From Hyaloperonospora brassicae (lineage: Eukaryota > Oomycota > Peronosporomycetes > Peronosporales > Peronosporaceae), in NCBI GenBank assembly GCA_947650285.1, contig CANTFL010001489.1, positions 186,001 through 250,000 of the forward strand: a stretch of DNA of 64,000 nt, in the 5' to 3' direction. The first letter of the stretch is position 1; the number at the start of each line of letters is the position of its first letter. A program made the translations under genes and the position numbers. Below the pieces are notes generated by a model. The model saw only the letters and a program-made list of their open reading frames with translations. It made no database searches and was not told where the DNA came from. Shown here in pieces: positions 34,857-46,667 of the stretch.

Positions 34857-37800
34857 CATCGACACGTGATGCATACATATATATTTGTTTGTGTTTGACA
34901 GTAAGAAGTTTGATGACTCAAAACCTTTTCATAAGAATTTAAAAGCTTCTACGAAGACATTATATATCATGCAAATACAAGCTCTTCAATTTTAGTATCA
35001 AGATAAGCACTGTAATGTATATCAGTCTATACCAGCTAAAATGGGGTAAATGGCGTTTAAGCTTTCCCATACTGTTATACTGATCAACGCTAATAAATAC
35101 TAGTAGAAGGGAAACGGGAGCAAAAGAGACTCATGAACGATCCCGATGACGCATGCTTTACAATCTAGACCAATGGTTTATCAAAGCATTATCACACGAG
35201 TCGAGGATGCGATATTGCGTGAAATGGAGACCAAAAAGGTGAGTTAATACAGCATTTTCATGTGCTGTGTAAAATGAACATAATTCGACGTTACTGCTGC
35301 TCGGAAGAAGTGTGGTGGAAGTTGTCGGCTACGAGGTAAGATAACACTGCGTGTATGCTATTAGATAGTTTGTTGCAAAGTCGGTCAAAATACAATCGGT
35401 TGTGCTTCGATACAATTAAAGTGACACTAATTAAGCCAATTTATTGAGCCACTATCCACTGTCAATCACCGATCGGGTTCTGATCCGGCCTACCTCTTTA
35501 GTTTCCCATTAGCTTACCTTGCACCTCAACGGCCAGGTTCAGGGTTCTAGAGATCACGAAAAGGTCTCTAAGATCACAAACATCCCGCTGATAACACAGA
35601 AAAATGCTGCGATTCGATGTAACGACCGCTGATTTGCGGTTAACAAACTGAATTACGATCGAAATAAGTTTATTTGTCGCGATCTGCAATACTGATATTA
35701 ATTCCATATGTTACCCTATCAGCGGCTGCGATTTGTTATGAAAAAATCCGCGATGTGATGAGCAAAGGCATTGAATGAATAAATCTGCACAGTTTCATAC
35801 TTCTACACCCAAAATGTTTTTATTTATGAGCTTTCTTGAATAAATATTGTTTAGTCATTTCATGTTTTATTCTTACTTAGACTCAAGATATACAATTTAT
35901 GAAGCATTTAAATATAGGAAAAAGAGGGATATACGGAACAAATTTAGTTATCACAAAGCTAATGGTTCTCACGTTAAACTAAATGATATGGTGGTAATTT
36001 GCATATATAATCTTATATAAATAAAATTTAACCTGAAAGCTTAAAAATGCCGTTAAAATACTTTTAATTTATACATTAATTTTTTAAAATAACACAAACG
36101 TACATTTATAATAGCTCGAGACAGGTCAAGCAGATTATGTGCTGTTAGAAGATGTTGTTCATGACAGGTTATTGAAGCTCTAGTCCCAACTGAAAGACCT
36201 CTTACAAGTCCTGGGCAACAGCACCTAATTTCCTGACAAGCTGACAGGTGGGATGAGGAAGAGACAAGTTTACATATAGAACGGAGGAGACGATCGCCAT
36301 GTCGGACCATCAAGTGGAGATGATAGGTGCGGCAGCGACGTACGGACATCATATGAACCAGGACCAGCATACGGTGATAAACACGCTGGATATGGGTCAA
36401 GTGTAACTTGGCCAGGTCAAGTTGCACTGCTGGCCATTAACGTATGACAGGGTTAAGTAGAGACAGTTGTTAACACTCAACATATTTTACGTTTACTTAC
36501 ACAGCTACTGCACAAGTGCAAACGACTACGTCAACGTCTAACATGTGCATCATCCCAGCTTCCATATAAGTTTGAAAGTTATTATAAGGCGGAGTTAATT
36601 TTACTGTCAGACAGGCGAAGATTTGTTTCGAAGCAACTGATGTTTCTCGCTGGTATGCGTAGACCTACCGCGTCTTTTTGCATAATCAACCCATAATTAT
36701 ATTGACCAGGGGTCGACAACATCTCTTACCACAACCTCACTTGCGCTCGAAGTGGACACGCAAGTAAGGCGAGGGCACGGCCGAAAACTAAGTGTGCACC
36801 ACGATGCAAATGGTCAATACGCATTCAAGATTCTAGTAGCCAAAAGACAAGATCGCGGCTGCTGGACTAAGACACCTCAGAAGGTACTCGCGACTGCAAA
36901 ATAATTTTTTTCGATTGCACCTTTACCTACAAATACTGAGATCGGCGTTTAACTTTGTAGCAGAGAAAGATAAGTGCGATACGCCTTGAATACGGTTGAT
37001 ACGATGGAATGGAGGTCATCCCTACAATAATAAGTCAACTTCTCTGTTAGTAGCTCATCGAGGCCCAATGGTTGCGCTCAGATCTCATTAAGAATTTCGC
37101 AATCAATACGACGCCGCTCCTGGAGGCGAGACATCAGTTTGATGGGTAAATTTATACTTCGCTCTGAGGAACGAATACTATTCTCGCACTTGATGGAAAG
37201 ACGAAGCTTAAAAGCAACATCGGACAGAGGAAATCCTCAGAAAATTACACCTTTACATTCACTGGCCGAACTATTGACGTCGCATCCGGGGTAAAGTATA
37301 TTTTTATGGCATCGGTGTGCTCGCACACGAAGGTCGAAACAGCGCCGTTTTCCAGAGCAGCATAAAGCGTCGTCCGTGCACGCCCGATATAATCATCACA
37401 TGGCTACTTTTCGAAAACCGTCGAACACGTTATGATGCCTTTTAGCTCGCTACATACTGAACTCCTTTCTTCGCGACGACGACTCATTCACAGCATAGCG
37501 ACCTTGTGCTTCAAACGAGCAATAATCTCTATCCGCTCCAGCGGGAATTGCTACAGGGGGCATTCGGAATTCGCATTTGATTGCTTTGTTTGTTTACATA
37601 TTGATGGCATGTAGAATGAATATCATTCGATCGTAAGCAAGATGATACGGTTGACGCGGCAAAAATATAAATCTCCGTTTGGAGTGCACTCGACGACAAT
37701 TGTCTAGCTCTCCATCTGTGTGCGTATCATAGGCGGGCCGACTCGCACTGTGAAGCGTACACTCATAAGGAGGCTTTTCTCGTTACGTTTGCCAAACTAG

Positions 37801-38444
37801 TCAATTGAAAGCTGCCGCTTGCCACTTTTCATCATACTCTGCTCACGCGACTGCAATGCTTTATCCTGGACAAGACAACCCGAGTCTAAGAGGACGTCTT
37901 ACCTGGCAAGATTAAACGAATCTAGTTTTTGCACTCATAGGGGCATCAACTGGGCGTTTCTTCGTTCGTGATGACTCGCAGTTCACGACCGCAACATCGT
38001 ATCACATTTGTTAGGGCCTTTCACCTAAAACGCCCGTCAAATAAAGCCTCATGCATGAATTTATGTACACTGTGTGGGTCTCTCTTTTTACCATCCTGGC
38101 GATAAGCAACTTTGTGCAGACGATTCGTACTTGAGGTCTGATATGTGAACTACGAAGACCTGTCGCAAGTCTCGTGCGCGTTCACGATGTCTTACGTATC
38201 TCGATTTTTAGCTCCCCATTTCCGCAAAAAAGGTCCCGGCTGCCTCCTCACAAAAGTAGTCGCTCCACTGCGGACCGCCTCCGAAACGAGCCCAAACCTG
38301 CCGGGTTCGAGCAGACCCGTTCTCCCAACTATCTATACCGTCCAATCACCGGTCTCGTCGTCGCCGCCACTTCCCATTTGATCTGCTCGCGCGTACCAAC
38401 CGCCTGCCTCACTCGCCCCCTCTTCCGTGCGTCGGCCTCCCACG
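34516..38444. other. gene-free AT-rich stretch
   Basis: Only short frames occur (the longest 36053-36427, minus) and none has domain support. It contains the (AT)n tract at 34824. The last 250 bases before 38445 are the promoter region of the importin gene, with a weak initiator-like GCTCCCCATTTCC at 38210. Confidence 0.45.
34824..34855. repeat. (AT)n microsatellite
   Basis: About 16 uninterrupted AT dinucleotides. Confidence 0.95.
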
Positions 38445-41241
38445 ATGGACGTCTCCTCCGCCTTGATCAACACCCAAAGCCCCGGTACGCACCGACTGTA
38501 TCCACCTGCAGCCACTTCCCCTCTGTAGTGTCCTCTCGTATCGTACGGTGTTGTGTGCTTCTCACCCCATCTGCCTCTCGCTAACTACCTATCTGTACCC
38601 ATTGTCTTTGACTGTGTGTGCAATTAGACGTCGCGCTGCGGCAACAGGCCGAAGAGTTCTTGAACAATGCACTGCAGCAGCAGATGGGACAGCTCATGGT
38701 GACGCTCGTCCAGGCGCTGGCGGCCGAAGACTTTGCCGTGGTGGGCCGCCAGGCCGCTGGTCTCTACCTCAAGAACGTGCTGGACGCCAAAGACAGCGCG
38801 CTGCAGCAGCAGAAGATCAACGCGTGGATGGCCATTGACCCGGCGCTGCGCACGCTGATCAAGGACGGCGCGCTCAGTGTACTGCAGTCGAGCGACCCCG
38901 TGGCGCGCCACACGAGCGCCCAGTTGGTGGCCAAGATTGGCAGCATTGAGCTGCCTGCCAAGCAGTGGCCGACGCTGCTCGAGTCGCTGCTGCAGAACGT
39001 GACCAGTAGCAGCGAAGGCGGCATACACGCCACGCTCGAGTGTCTCGGCTACCTGTGCGACGAGCTGGAAGAGAACACCATTGACGAGCAGGATACCAAT
39101 CGTATCTTGACGGCCATTGTGGATGGCATTCGTGCTGACCGGCCACCGGCTATTCGCCTTGCGGCCGTGACAGCCTTGCGGAACAGTCTCGAGTTTGTGA
39201 GTGAGAACTTCAAGCGCAAACAAGAGCGCGATCACCTGATGCAAAAGATCTGCGAAGCAACACAGTCTTCGGATCTGCGGACCCGAGTGGTAGCGTACGA
39301 GTGCATCGCTGCTATTGCAACAATGTACTACGAATACCTCGCAGAGTACATGGAGACACTGTGCAAGCTGACGTTCAACGCCATTACAAGCGACCAGGAC
39401 GAAGTGGGCCTGCAGTCGCTTGAATTTTGGTCGTCTATGTGCGATGTGGAGCTCGACCTGATTGAGGAAATGAACTACGCAGAGCTCGAGGGCCGCACTG
39501 ATTTCGTTCCCTGCAATTATTACGTGCAGACGGTGTTGAGTACGCTCATCCCACTGCTCACGGAAACGCTCAAGAAACAGGAGGATGACCAGGACGAAGA
39601 CTCGTGGAATCTCTCGATGGCTGCCGCAACGTGCCTTGCTCTGGTGGCTCAGGTGGTTGGTGATGCCTGTGTAGACCTCACCATGACGTTCATAACGCGA
39701 AACATTGAGAGCAACGAATGGCGGTCGAAAGAGGCCGCTATCATGGCGTTTGGCTCGATTTTGGACGGCCCCGACTCGGCCAAGATTGCCCCGCTTGTGC
39801 GTCAGGCGCTCGGCTTCCTGATGAGCTGCATGAAGTTTGACGACATCTTGGTTCGCGACACAACAGCCTGGACGCTTGGCCGTATTTGCGAGCTGCATTA
39901 TCGATGTATCAGTGGCGAGATGTTGCCTGGACTGATGCAGCTCCTGCTCGAAGGGTTGGACCAGGAACCGCGTGTGTCGCACAATGTCTGTTACGCCATC
40001 CACAATATCGTGAAAGCCTTTGAGGAGTCAGTGGAAGCTGCGCATATGCTGACCCCGTACTTCAGTACACTGTTTGACAAGCTACTCGAAACCAGTGCCC
40101 GCCCGAATGCTACGGAGAGCAACTTGCGCGGGTCAGCGTATGAGGCCTTGAATGTGTTGGTGCAAGCTGGCGCTGATGAGGTAAACCAGCACATCATGTT
40201 GCGTCTCCCCGTGGTGCTGGACCGCTTGGAACAAAGCATCAAGACGTTGATCGAGAACCCAGACATCCTTCAGGACGATCAGGCTGGTCTGCAGGCATTG
40301 CTATGCGGTGTGTTGATTGCTGCCATCCAGAAGCTGAATACCGATATCGAGCCGTTAGCAGACCGCATCATGCAGGCGCTTCTACAAGTGTTCTCCACGC
40401 GGAATGCTGCTGCTGCAGAAGATGCTTTTATGGTTGCAGGAGCTCTGGCGAATGTCGTTGGTCCCAAGTTTGAAGTGTACATGCAGTACTTTGGCCCAGT
40501 GGTGCTGATGGGCTTGAAGAACAGCGAGGAGTATATGGTTTGCAGTGTCGCGGTTGGTGTCGTGGGTGACCTGTGTCGTGCTCTGGAGGGCAAGATCCTG
40601 CCGATGTGTGACGAGATTGTGGCTGCTCTGATCGAGATTTTGAACAACCCCATGCTCGATCGCTCGGTGAAGCCACCAGTCCTATCTTGCTTTGGCGACA
40701 TTGCACTCGCTGTTGAAGGCGATTATGAGCGCTATGCGGCGTCTTCGCTCCAGGTGATTCTACAGGCCGCGGGCGCGTGCGGATCTATTGCAACGGACGA
40801 CGAAGAAGTGGTGGAGTATATGAACCAGCTGCGCGAAAGTGTGCTGGAGGCGCTGACAGGTATTGTGCAAGGTCTGGGAGCTGCCAACAAGGCGACTATA
40901 GTGGTAGAGTGCGCGCCACAGATTGGAGCTTTCCTGGCCACGTTGTCGAACGACCTTGCAACGCGTTCGGACGCTGTGACGACGGGTGCGGTGGGACTGA
41001 TTGGGTACGTGAACGGTTTTGAGTGTATGCGGATGGTGGTATCTGATGGATGGTAATGTGCGTGTGGTTGTGAACGTAAAGTGACATGGCCCAAGCGCTA
41101 GGCAAGGCAGTGGAAACGGTGCTCCACCAGCAGTTTGCGGTACAGCTCGTGAGTGAGTGTGCAAACAACGCGCAGAACCCGCAGGCGCAGCAGTTGGCAG
41201 CGTGGACGCAGAAAGTGATCATGGACTTGCAGTCGAACTAA
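38445..41241 (+). CDS. KPNB1: importin subunit beta-1 (karyopherin beta)
   Basis: The nuclear import receptor binds cargo via importin alpha, crosses the nuclear pore through FG repeats and releases cargo on RanGTP. I join three exons: 38445-38484, 38628-41004 and 41082-41241 (858 aa; human KPNB1 876, yeast Kap95 861). Exon 1 gives MDVSSALINTQSP and splices in phase into DVALRQQAEEFL, matching the family's first helix. The importin-beta N-terminal region (AAGLYLKNVLDAKD) is followed by HEAT repeats to the end. The Trp-rich motif SLEFWSSMCDVE, NEWRSKEAAIMAFGSI and VRDTTAWTLGRICEL are typical. Exon 3 restores GLIG-DMAQALGK and a C-terminal LAAWTQKVIMDLQ. Without the second intron the frame would stop early at 41056. 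It is convergent with the TFIP11 gene. Confidence 0.95.
38485..38627 (+). other. importin intron 1 (143 bp)
   Basis: Donor GTACGC, acceptor CAATTAG, and a possible branch point CTAAC at 38581. It splits the codon for Asp14 after its first base. Confidence 0.85.
41005..41081 (+). other. importin intron 2 (77 bp)
   Basis: Donor GTACGT, acceptor GTAAAG. Removing it joins GLIG to DMAQALGK in frame, as expected from the family's C-terminus (GLIGDL...). Confidence 0.85.
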
Positions 41242-41893
41242 ACATGTTTCAGCGCGGACGTTCGACTCCATTTTGCTCGTGTCTGCCTCCTGCACACACT
41301 GACGAATGGAGTCGATGATGGGACCAACTTGCGTGTGGAACTGATGCCTTGTCGGCCCTCTGGCTGACTTGAGCTGGCGCGGGGTTGACTGCGTTCTTGC
41401 TTGCAGTTGCTAGTTGCCTTTTGCAATCAGCAGCTCAAGCGGGGCGTACGTCACCTCGTCGACTGGATGACAGGTGTACGCGTCGGCGGTCTTACATGTG
41501 AGTAATACTTTATTCGACGTGCTGGTGGTATTTATCGGGAGTGTCGAGATTATTAGGTGGCTGCGCCAGTGCAGCGCCCCCACCGCTGGCGGCATAAGAG
41601 CGTCAAGTGCATAAGTCGTGCCCGCGTGCTTGTTTTCCCCAACTGGGAAGATCGGCGCGAAGGCGGACGTCGCTTGGCTGCTCGTGGGTGGAGTTGGTAG
41701 GAAGTTGTAAGATGTCGCGTTCATCGAGAAGACGAGATAAGGTTAATTGCACGACGCATCCGACCTGCTCGGTTGCTTTCTCTTCTTTCTTGCTATATTT
41801 GTTATTGCATCGAGCAGATTGGTACGCCAATAGCTACGAGCCAACGAGGGCAGCGAACATGCTGTGTGTCTATTGTTATGTGATGTGAAATAC
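41242..41893. other. intergenic between two convergent genes
   Basis: This must hold both 3' untranslated regions. A CTTTATTC at 41508 reads GAATAAAG on the minus strand and could be a poly(A) signal for the TFIP11 gene. There is no further gene. Confidence 0.6.
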
Positions 41894-44323
41894 CTACAGA
41901 AGCTGCTCGAGATCCACGGGCTTGAACACACCTTTCGATTTCTCCAAAAAGACTACACCTTGCTCGACGATGATCTGGTGCTTCCCGAATGTATACGTTT
42001 GCTGCCCATCGTAAAAACCTTTTGGCACGAAGGTCACGTTGTTAGTAATTGCAAGATTCTCGATAACGTCCCTCAAGCTGACGCTGCGAGGTGCGCGCTG
42101 CGATGAAGTTTTCGCTTCTCGGTTCGGCGGTGCCTCGTCTCGTACCAACGCCAATGCCCCTTGATAGCTTGTGGCAGCGTTTATGTTTAATTCGGGAAGA
42201 AGTGGCCGGCTCTCATTTGGTACACCAACTCTTTCGCTAGCGGCGAGCAGCAGCACAAGAGCTCCGTGAAAGTGCACTCGCAATCTCTCATTCGTTGCCA
42301 AATCCTTTTGCTCAAAATAGAGCTTCCAGCCGCGGTACCATGCTTCCAGCTCGGTCAAGTTTGGTGATCCAGTAACCCATGTCCGCAATGTCTTCAGCCA
42401 CTTGGGAAAGAATTCACCTTCTAGTACGGCAATGAACTGGCGGTCAGGAATATGGCCTTTCCATGCCAACACCCACGTCAGAGGTGCCAATGATTGATTG
42501 TCCGGCTTGATTTCAAACTCGCGATGTAAACAACGAGCCAATGTTCGGACAATGTACCGGTGAGTGAACTTCCCGTACTCGTGTTCGCCCCAAAGCTCTC
42601 TCCACGGAGACAAAAGAGAAAGAACCGACAAATCCGACGGATGCCACCGGTTTAGTACGTTTGCCAGAGCTAATTGAATATCAGGGTACAGAGACTCCAT
42701 TGCAGCACCAACGTAAGGCAGCCAAGGAAGCAACCACTCGTGAATGGGTATCGTATCACAAACAGGATCCCAGCGGTGGCACTCTTTCTTTAGCCGGGAA
42801 AAAACCAATTGGAGCAGAAACGCATCCTCAAATTCGCCTGACAGATGTGGCCGCATTTTCAAAAACATATTAACGCATGCGGCTGGAGCAGATTTGACTT
42901 GCCATGCCACATTCACACACTGCTCTATTGCTGGCCACAACGTTTCCTCAAGGATGAGATTGTACAAATCGTCACCCTCTGCCATGGTCTTCTCGCCAAT
43001 GACGGGGAGCACACTAGCTGACTCGGAAGAATTGATAGCAGCTTCCTTCGGAAACTGTGTCAAGAACATTTGGATTAAGCGGAACTGCACAACCACACAA
43101 TCAATCGATGTTGGCTCAAGCAGATCTGAATCCGTGAGCAAAGCTCGAAGCGGAGGCACACAGAGAGACAGCACCATATGCTGCAGCTTGTGCACGTCAA
43201 ATTCTAGTAGAAACTTACGACGCACTTTGCACAAATGTGACAACAAAGGCTCCACTGACCGCAAGTCTAATGCCTCTTCGCGCAGTGCATCCAGCAATTT
43301 CAGTTGATCGATTAGAGCTTGCATGCGTTGCAGTCGAACATCATCCACATCCAGTTGTGCCTTGATCATCCTCGACTCTTTCTTCATCACGACAACACTT
43401 TCTGTGTTGCTTTCAATTTTTTGACTCAAGTCGACAATTTTGCATTGTGCCAGATTTACCACCATCCGCACATTGTACATCAACTCCTCGCCTAATACTG
43501 GTCTTGCCGCTTTCATACGTTGCGGGTCGATATCAAAGGCGGCAGTCAAATCAGGCAACACACGCACAGAAGGTCCCCGCAAATCCAACACGACGTCACT
43601 CCTTTTCTGTCGCTTCATCTCCTGAGCTTCCAGCACCAACTCTGCCGTTCGTTTGTGTGCCTTACTTTGACGACCAGCCACAAACTTTCTTTTCCTCCAC
43701 AGCACGTCATTCTCCACACCACCAGTAGTGTCGTCCTCGGTCACATTTTCAATGATCTCCCCTTTTAGCTCTTTCTGCAGCTTTCTGTTTTGTTTCAAAT
43801 TACTGGCCTCCACAAAGTCTCCGTAGCCCATGCCCATCTGTGCCGGACGCTTCTTTACTTTAATAGTGGCCGATACGCCGTCCTCTTTCTTGCCCAAACG
43901 ACCCTTAAAGCCCATTTTGGCCATCATTTTGGTACCAAAACCTGTTGTGTGTTTCTCCCAGACAAAAGTCTTCGACTTATTCACAGTAGCAACCGGTGCT
44001 CGATCTGAATGAGCCATTCCAGACCCTGCAGTCCTCTCGGCACGAGGAACAGATCCAAGACCTCCACTTGACGCTCGTTTGGGCCCAAATCCCAAACCAG
44101 AGCCTCCAAAAGCCTCGTTCGCGTCTTGGCTGGAATCTGTCCATCTCGTTTCTTGATACCGTCCTCCGACGGCATCTCGCGACAAAATTTGACCATCACC
44201 GCTGAGGTCAGTGGATACAGCGTCAATAGCTGTATCTTGCAATGTATCCTCAGCTTCTTGCAGTGCCTCCTTTCGGAACATCCGAGCAAAGTCGGCGTTG
44301 CTCAAGCTCTTCGACGACGCCAT
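41894..44323 (-). CDS. TFIP11: TFIP11/STIP/Ntr1-type G-patch splicing factor
   Basis: In the nucleus, proteins of this family activate the DEAH helicase DHX15/Prp43 through their G-patch and drive disassembly of the intron-lariat spliceosome. The product is 809 aa (human TFIP11 837), without introns. The start is taken as the first ATG (44323, MASSKSLSNADF); upstream codons in the same frame lack an ATG. The G-patch lies at about residues 125-170 (TTGFGTKMMAKMGFKGRLG, followed by KKRPAQMGMGYGDF). A long helical GCFC-type middle region follows (PLRALLTDSDL, WEPLTWVLAWKG-like segments). The end has the family's C-terminal block NNVTFVPKG...YTFGKHQIIVEQGVVFLEK. An oomycete-like initiator lies 89 bases upstream. 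The N-terminal acidic domain of animal homologues is much reduced. Confidence 0.95.
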   Translation of the reverse strand: MASSKSLSNADFARMFRKEALQEAEDTLQDTAIDAVSTDLSGDGQILSRDAVGGRYQETRWTDSSQDANEAFGGSGLGFGPKRASSGGLGSVPRAERTAGSGMAHSDRAPVATVNKSKTFVWEKHTTGFGTKMMAKMGFKGRLGKKEDGVSATIKVKKRPAQMGMGYGDFVEASNLKQNRKLQKELKGEIIENVTEDDTTGGVENDVLWRKRKFVAGRQSKAHKRTAELVLEAQEMKRQKRSDVVLDLRGPSVRVLPDLTAAFDIDPQRMKAARPVLGEELMYNVRMVVNLAQCKIVDLSQKIESNTESVVVMKKESRMIKAQLDVDDVRLQRMQALIDQLKLLDALREEALDLRSVEPLLSHLCKVRRKFLLEFDVHKLQHMVLSLCVPPLRALLTDSDLLEPTSIDCVVVQFRLIQMFLTQFPKEAAINSSESASVLPVIGEKTMAEGDDLYNLILEETLWPAIEQCVNVAWQVKSAPAACVNMFLKMRPHLSGEFEDAFLLQLVFSRLKKECHRWDPVCDTIPIHEWLLPWLPYVGAAMESLYPDIQLALANVLNRWHPSDLSVLSLLSPWRELWGEHEYGKFTHRYIVRTLARCLHREFEIKPDNQSLAPLTWVLAWKGHIPDRQFIAVLEGEFFPKWLKTLRTWVTGSPNLTELEAWYRGWKLYFEQKDLATNERLRVHFHGALVLLLAASERVGVPNESRPLLPELNINAATSYQGALALVRDEAPPNREAKTSSQRAPRSVSLRDVIENLAITNNVTFVPKGFYDGQQTYTFGKHQIIVEQGVVFLEKSKGVFKPVDLEQLL

Positions 44324-44649
44324 GGTCAGTTTACGAACTTGTGTACGTATCGTGTGGAACACACCAATGCAGGAGGACGCCAAAATTTATACCTGTTCTC
44401 GAAGTTTGTGACAAAATGCGATTTGAGCGCCAGAGCGTTGTTTTCGCATGACAAGGGAGTGTGGGCACAGATCAAACGTTACGACTTCACTCAATGAGCG
44501 GCTATGGAAGTGCTCGTAGGCCTTGGCAATACAGAGTTCCGGCGTCGCATTCGAGGCAGCATATATATATATTGCTCGATTCCTTTTTGTGTCAAGCTGC
44601 GACGAAACTTGTCGGGCTGCATCCGAGATCGAATTCTTAGCACTTTGTC
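44324..44649. other. TFIP11 upstream region
   Basis: Apart from the initiator-like element I see nothing. The inverted duplication of the Kazal region begins at its right end. Confidence 0.5.
44412..44427 (-). promoter_or_regulatory. initiator-like element of the TFIP11 gene
   Basis: On the minus strand it reads GCTCAAATCGCATTTT, matching 14 of 16 positions of the oomycete initiator consensus GCTCATTYYNCAWTTT. It lies 89 bases before the ATG. Confidence 0.55.
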
Positions 44650-45654
44650 GGTCAGCTCTCGTTCGACCCGGTAATATTGTCTTTACCAGAGCTTCGGCCT
44701 TCGACTACAGAGCGCAACCCATGCAATACACACACTCGATCGAAGTCCTTCTTTGTGGTCCAGCACCTTTTCGGCAAGAATTACTTCCACTACTTTGTTC
44801 TCATCGATAATGCAAACGAAGATTGGACAATCGAATGATGGTACACGCTGAGGTGTCAGGAAATGTGATAGCTATACGTCATGGACGGCAAAAAAATTGA
44901 AAAAAGGCATTTGAACCTTGCTAAGATGCTGCAACGACGAGTAGTTAAGGCGTCACACTACTTTAGTTTGACGGCTGCTCTCTGCGCTGACCGAGTTGTC
45001 AGCGTAGTCGTCAGCGTTGGGGCGCCAGAAACATACATGTGATCTATGCTTTTGTTCTTGTCTTCGTTATTGCTAGTGCGAAGCAGAGTGTACGATTATT
45101 GGCTACATTCAGCGGCTACGAAATGACTTCAGCGACGCAGCCGATCAGTGATTCATCCTGGTTGTCACCTAGTCAGCAGCAAACGTGACCAGAACCACCT
45201 GCTGTTGCTTTTGTCAGTGAAAGAAACCGACAAAAGAGAACGTTTTTGCAACTCAGTGTTACGTAAGACCATGCAATGATGCATTGAATGATAAGACGCA
45301 AGAGAGGTGGGACGCATTCAACAAAGAGTACTGGCAAAAGGCGTATCGATCGAAACTCACTTAGGTCGCCATGGCACCATTGCATCATCATCATCGAAGA
45401 CATTCCACCACCGCTTCCACGACATTGCTACATGCAACAGCATTCCTCACCAACATCCAGTTCCGAAGACCAGCGGTCAACAACCTTCAGCTCGCATGCC
45501 ATCCGAACCACAAGCGATCAACTCGATGTCTGGGCAGCCAGTCGCGCACCAGACGTGTCGATTGCAAGAACACCTTCAGCTTCGTCTTCGTACAGTCTTC
45601 CGGTGAAGCACTGTCTGCAGCAGCGTCGTGGACTTCGCTGCCTTCGCAAGTTTA

Positions 45655-46500
45655 CTATCGCAGCCTCTTCTGAACAGAAGCTGTGATGCCTTCACGGCCT
45701 TCTCCAAATTTCTTACCGTAGAGCCTCTCGTACTCCTCCAAGACGTCTTCTCTAGGTCCTACGCACTTCGCATCATCCATGGTGCACTTGTTCGGGTACT
45801 CCGTACCGTCTTCGTCGTACACGGGATTGTACACAGCAGGGCACGAGACGTTGGGACAGCGCGCCTTCGGCTTGTCGTTAGCAGAGCCACCGTCTTTTGG
45901 CGCATCGCCCTTGTCCTTTGCATGCTTCTTTGTCGCTGACGAGCTGCCATTTTCCTCACTCGAGTCAGATTCATCGCCATCTTTGTCCTTGACCGATGCC
46001 GAGCTACCCTTATGTTCGCTAGAGTCAGATTCGTCTTCATCCTCCTTCCCCTCCTTCCCCTCCTTCCCCTTGTTCTCCTTCTTCCCCTCGTTCCCCTCCT
46101 TCCCCTCGTTCTCCTTCTTCCCCTCGTTCTCCTTCTTCCCCTCGTTCTCCTTCTTCCCCTCGTTCTCCTTCTTCCCCTCGTTCTCCTTCTTCCCCTCGTT
46201 CTCCTTCTTCCCCTCGTTCTCCTTCTTCCCCTCGTTCTCCTTCTTCCCCTCGTCCCCCTCGTTCTCCTTCTTCCCCTCGTCCCCCTCCTTCTCCTTCTTC
46301 CCCTCGTTTTGTCCGTTCAGGCACTTGGCCATCGCCATCTCGCAAGAATTGGTATATTCAATGCCATTCTCGTCGACCACAGGCTCCATCACGGAAAGAC
46401 AGCTGAAGTCACAAGACGGCTTGGAGCCACTCGCGAGACCGGTCGCATGGATAGTGGTGATGGCGGCAGCTACCGAGACGAGGCCGACAAAGAGCTTCAT
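45655..46500 (-). CDS. secreted two-domain Kazal-type protease inhibitor with KKENEG linker
   Basis: A likely apoplastic serine protease inhibitor of the oomycete EPI type. The 281-residue product starts at ATG 46500, which begins a clear signal peptide (MKLFVGLVSVAAAITTIHA); the open frame extends further upstream but only through leader sequence shared with copy B. Kazal domain 1 has Cys30, 34, 53 and 60; domain 2 has Cys215, 220, 239 and 246. Both lack Cys3 and Cys6, the oomycete four-cysteine form, so one disulfide is missing in a matched way. The inferred P1 residues are Ser36 and Ala222. Between the domains lie about 12 KKENEG hexapeptides and then acidic Ser/Asp/Glu-rich sequence. Each domain of the sister gene is followed by EEYER-YGKKFG; here only domain 2 keeps that tail. 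There are no introns. Confidence 0.9.
   Translation of the reverse strand: MKLFVGLVSVAAAITTIHATGLASGSKPSCDFSCLSVMEPVVDENGIEYTNSCEMAMAKCLNGQNEGKKEKEGDEGKKENEGDEGKKENEGKKENEGKKENEGKKENEGKKENEGKKENEGKKENEGKKENEGKEGNEGKKENKGKEGKEGKEDEDESDSSEHKGSSASVKDKDGDESDSSEENGSSSATKKHAKDKGDAPKDGGSANDKPKARCPNVSCPAVYNPVYDEDGTEYPNKCTMDDAKCVGPREDVLEEYERLYGKKFGEGREGITASVQKRLR
46069..46312 (-). repeat. 18-bp coding minisatellite (KKENEG)
   Basis: About twelve in-frame copies of an 18-bp unit (plus strand TTCTCCTTCTTCCCCTCG), nearly identical in the centre and degenerate at both ends (KKEKEGDEG, KEGNEG, KEGKEG). Unit length is a multiple of three, so copy-number changes keep the frame. It is absent from copy B. Confidence 0.95.
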
Positions 46501-46651
46501 CGAGAGTGGAGCTCGTCGTGGGAAGTGGTGAATTCGCAACTGAAAAGTCGCGAAAACTGACTGTCGGTCGTGGAATCGCGCTCGGCCGAGCGTGTGGAGC
46601 GCGAAAACGCCACGTGCGACTTGGCGAGAGCTGACGAAGGGATAGGCGAGG

Positions 46652-46667
46652 CCAAAAATGTGCCAGC
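46652..46667 (-). promoter_or_regulatory. possible initiator of Kazal gene A
   Basis: GCTGGCACATTTTTGG (minus strand) contains the CAWTTT core of the oomycete initiator and is identical in copy B at 53869. It lies about 155 bases before the ATG. Confidence 0.35.

Noticed and set aside
38624..40003. 459-codon minus-strand frame inside the importin gene
   Set aside because: It is a shadow of a strongly biased GC-rich coding region on the other strand; no domain is present and the importin reading is certain.
45307..45606. About 100-codon frame conserved in both inverted copies (also 54628-54927)
   Set aside because: Nearly all base differences between the copies change the residue, and other frames are equally open, so it reflects recent duplication and not coding.
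45779..46531. 250-codon plus-strand frame rich in FFPSFS repeats, opposite Kazal gene A
   Set aside because: It exists only because the 18-bp minisatellite keeps all frames open. It has no start context or signal peptide, and copy B has no equivalent.
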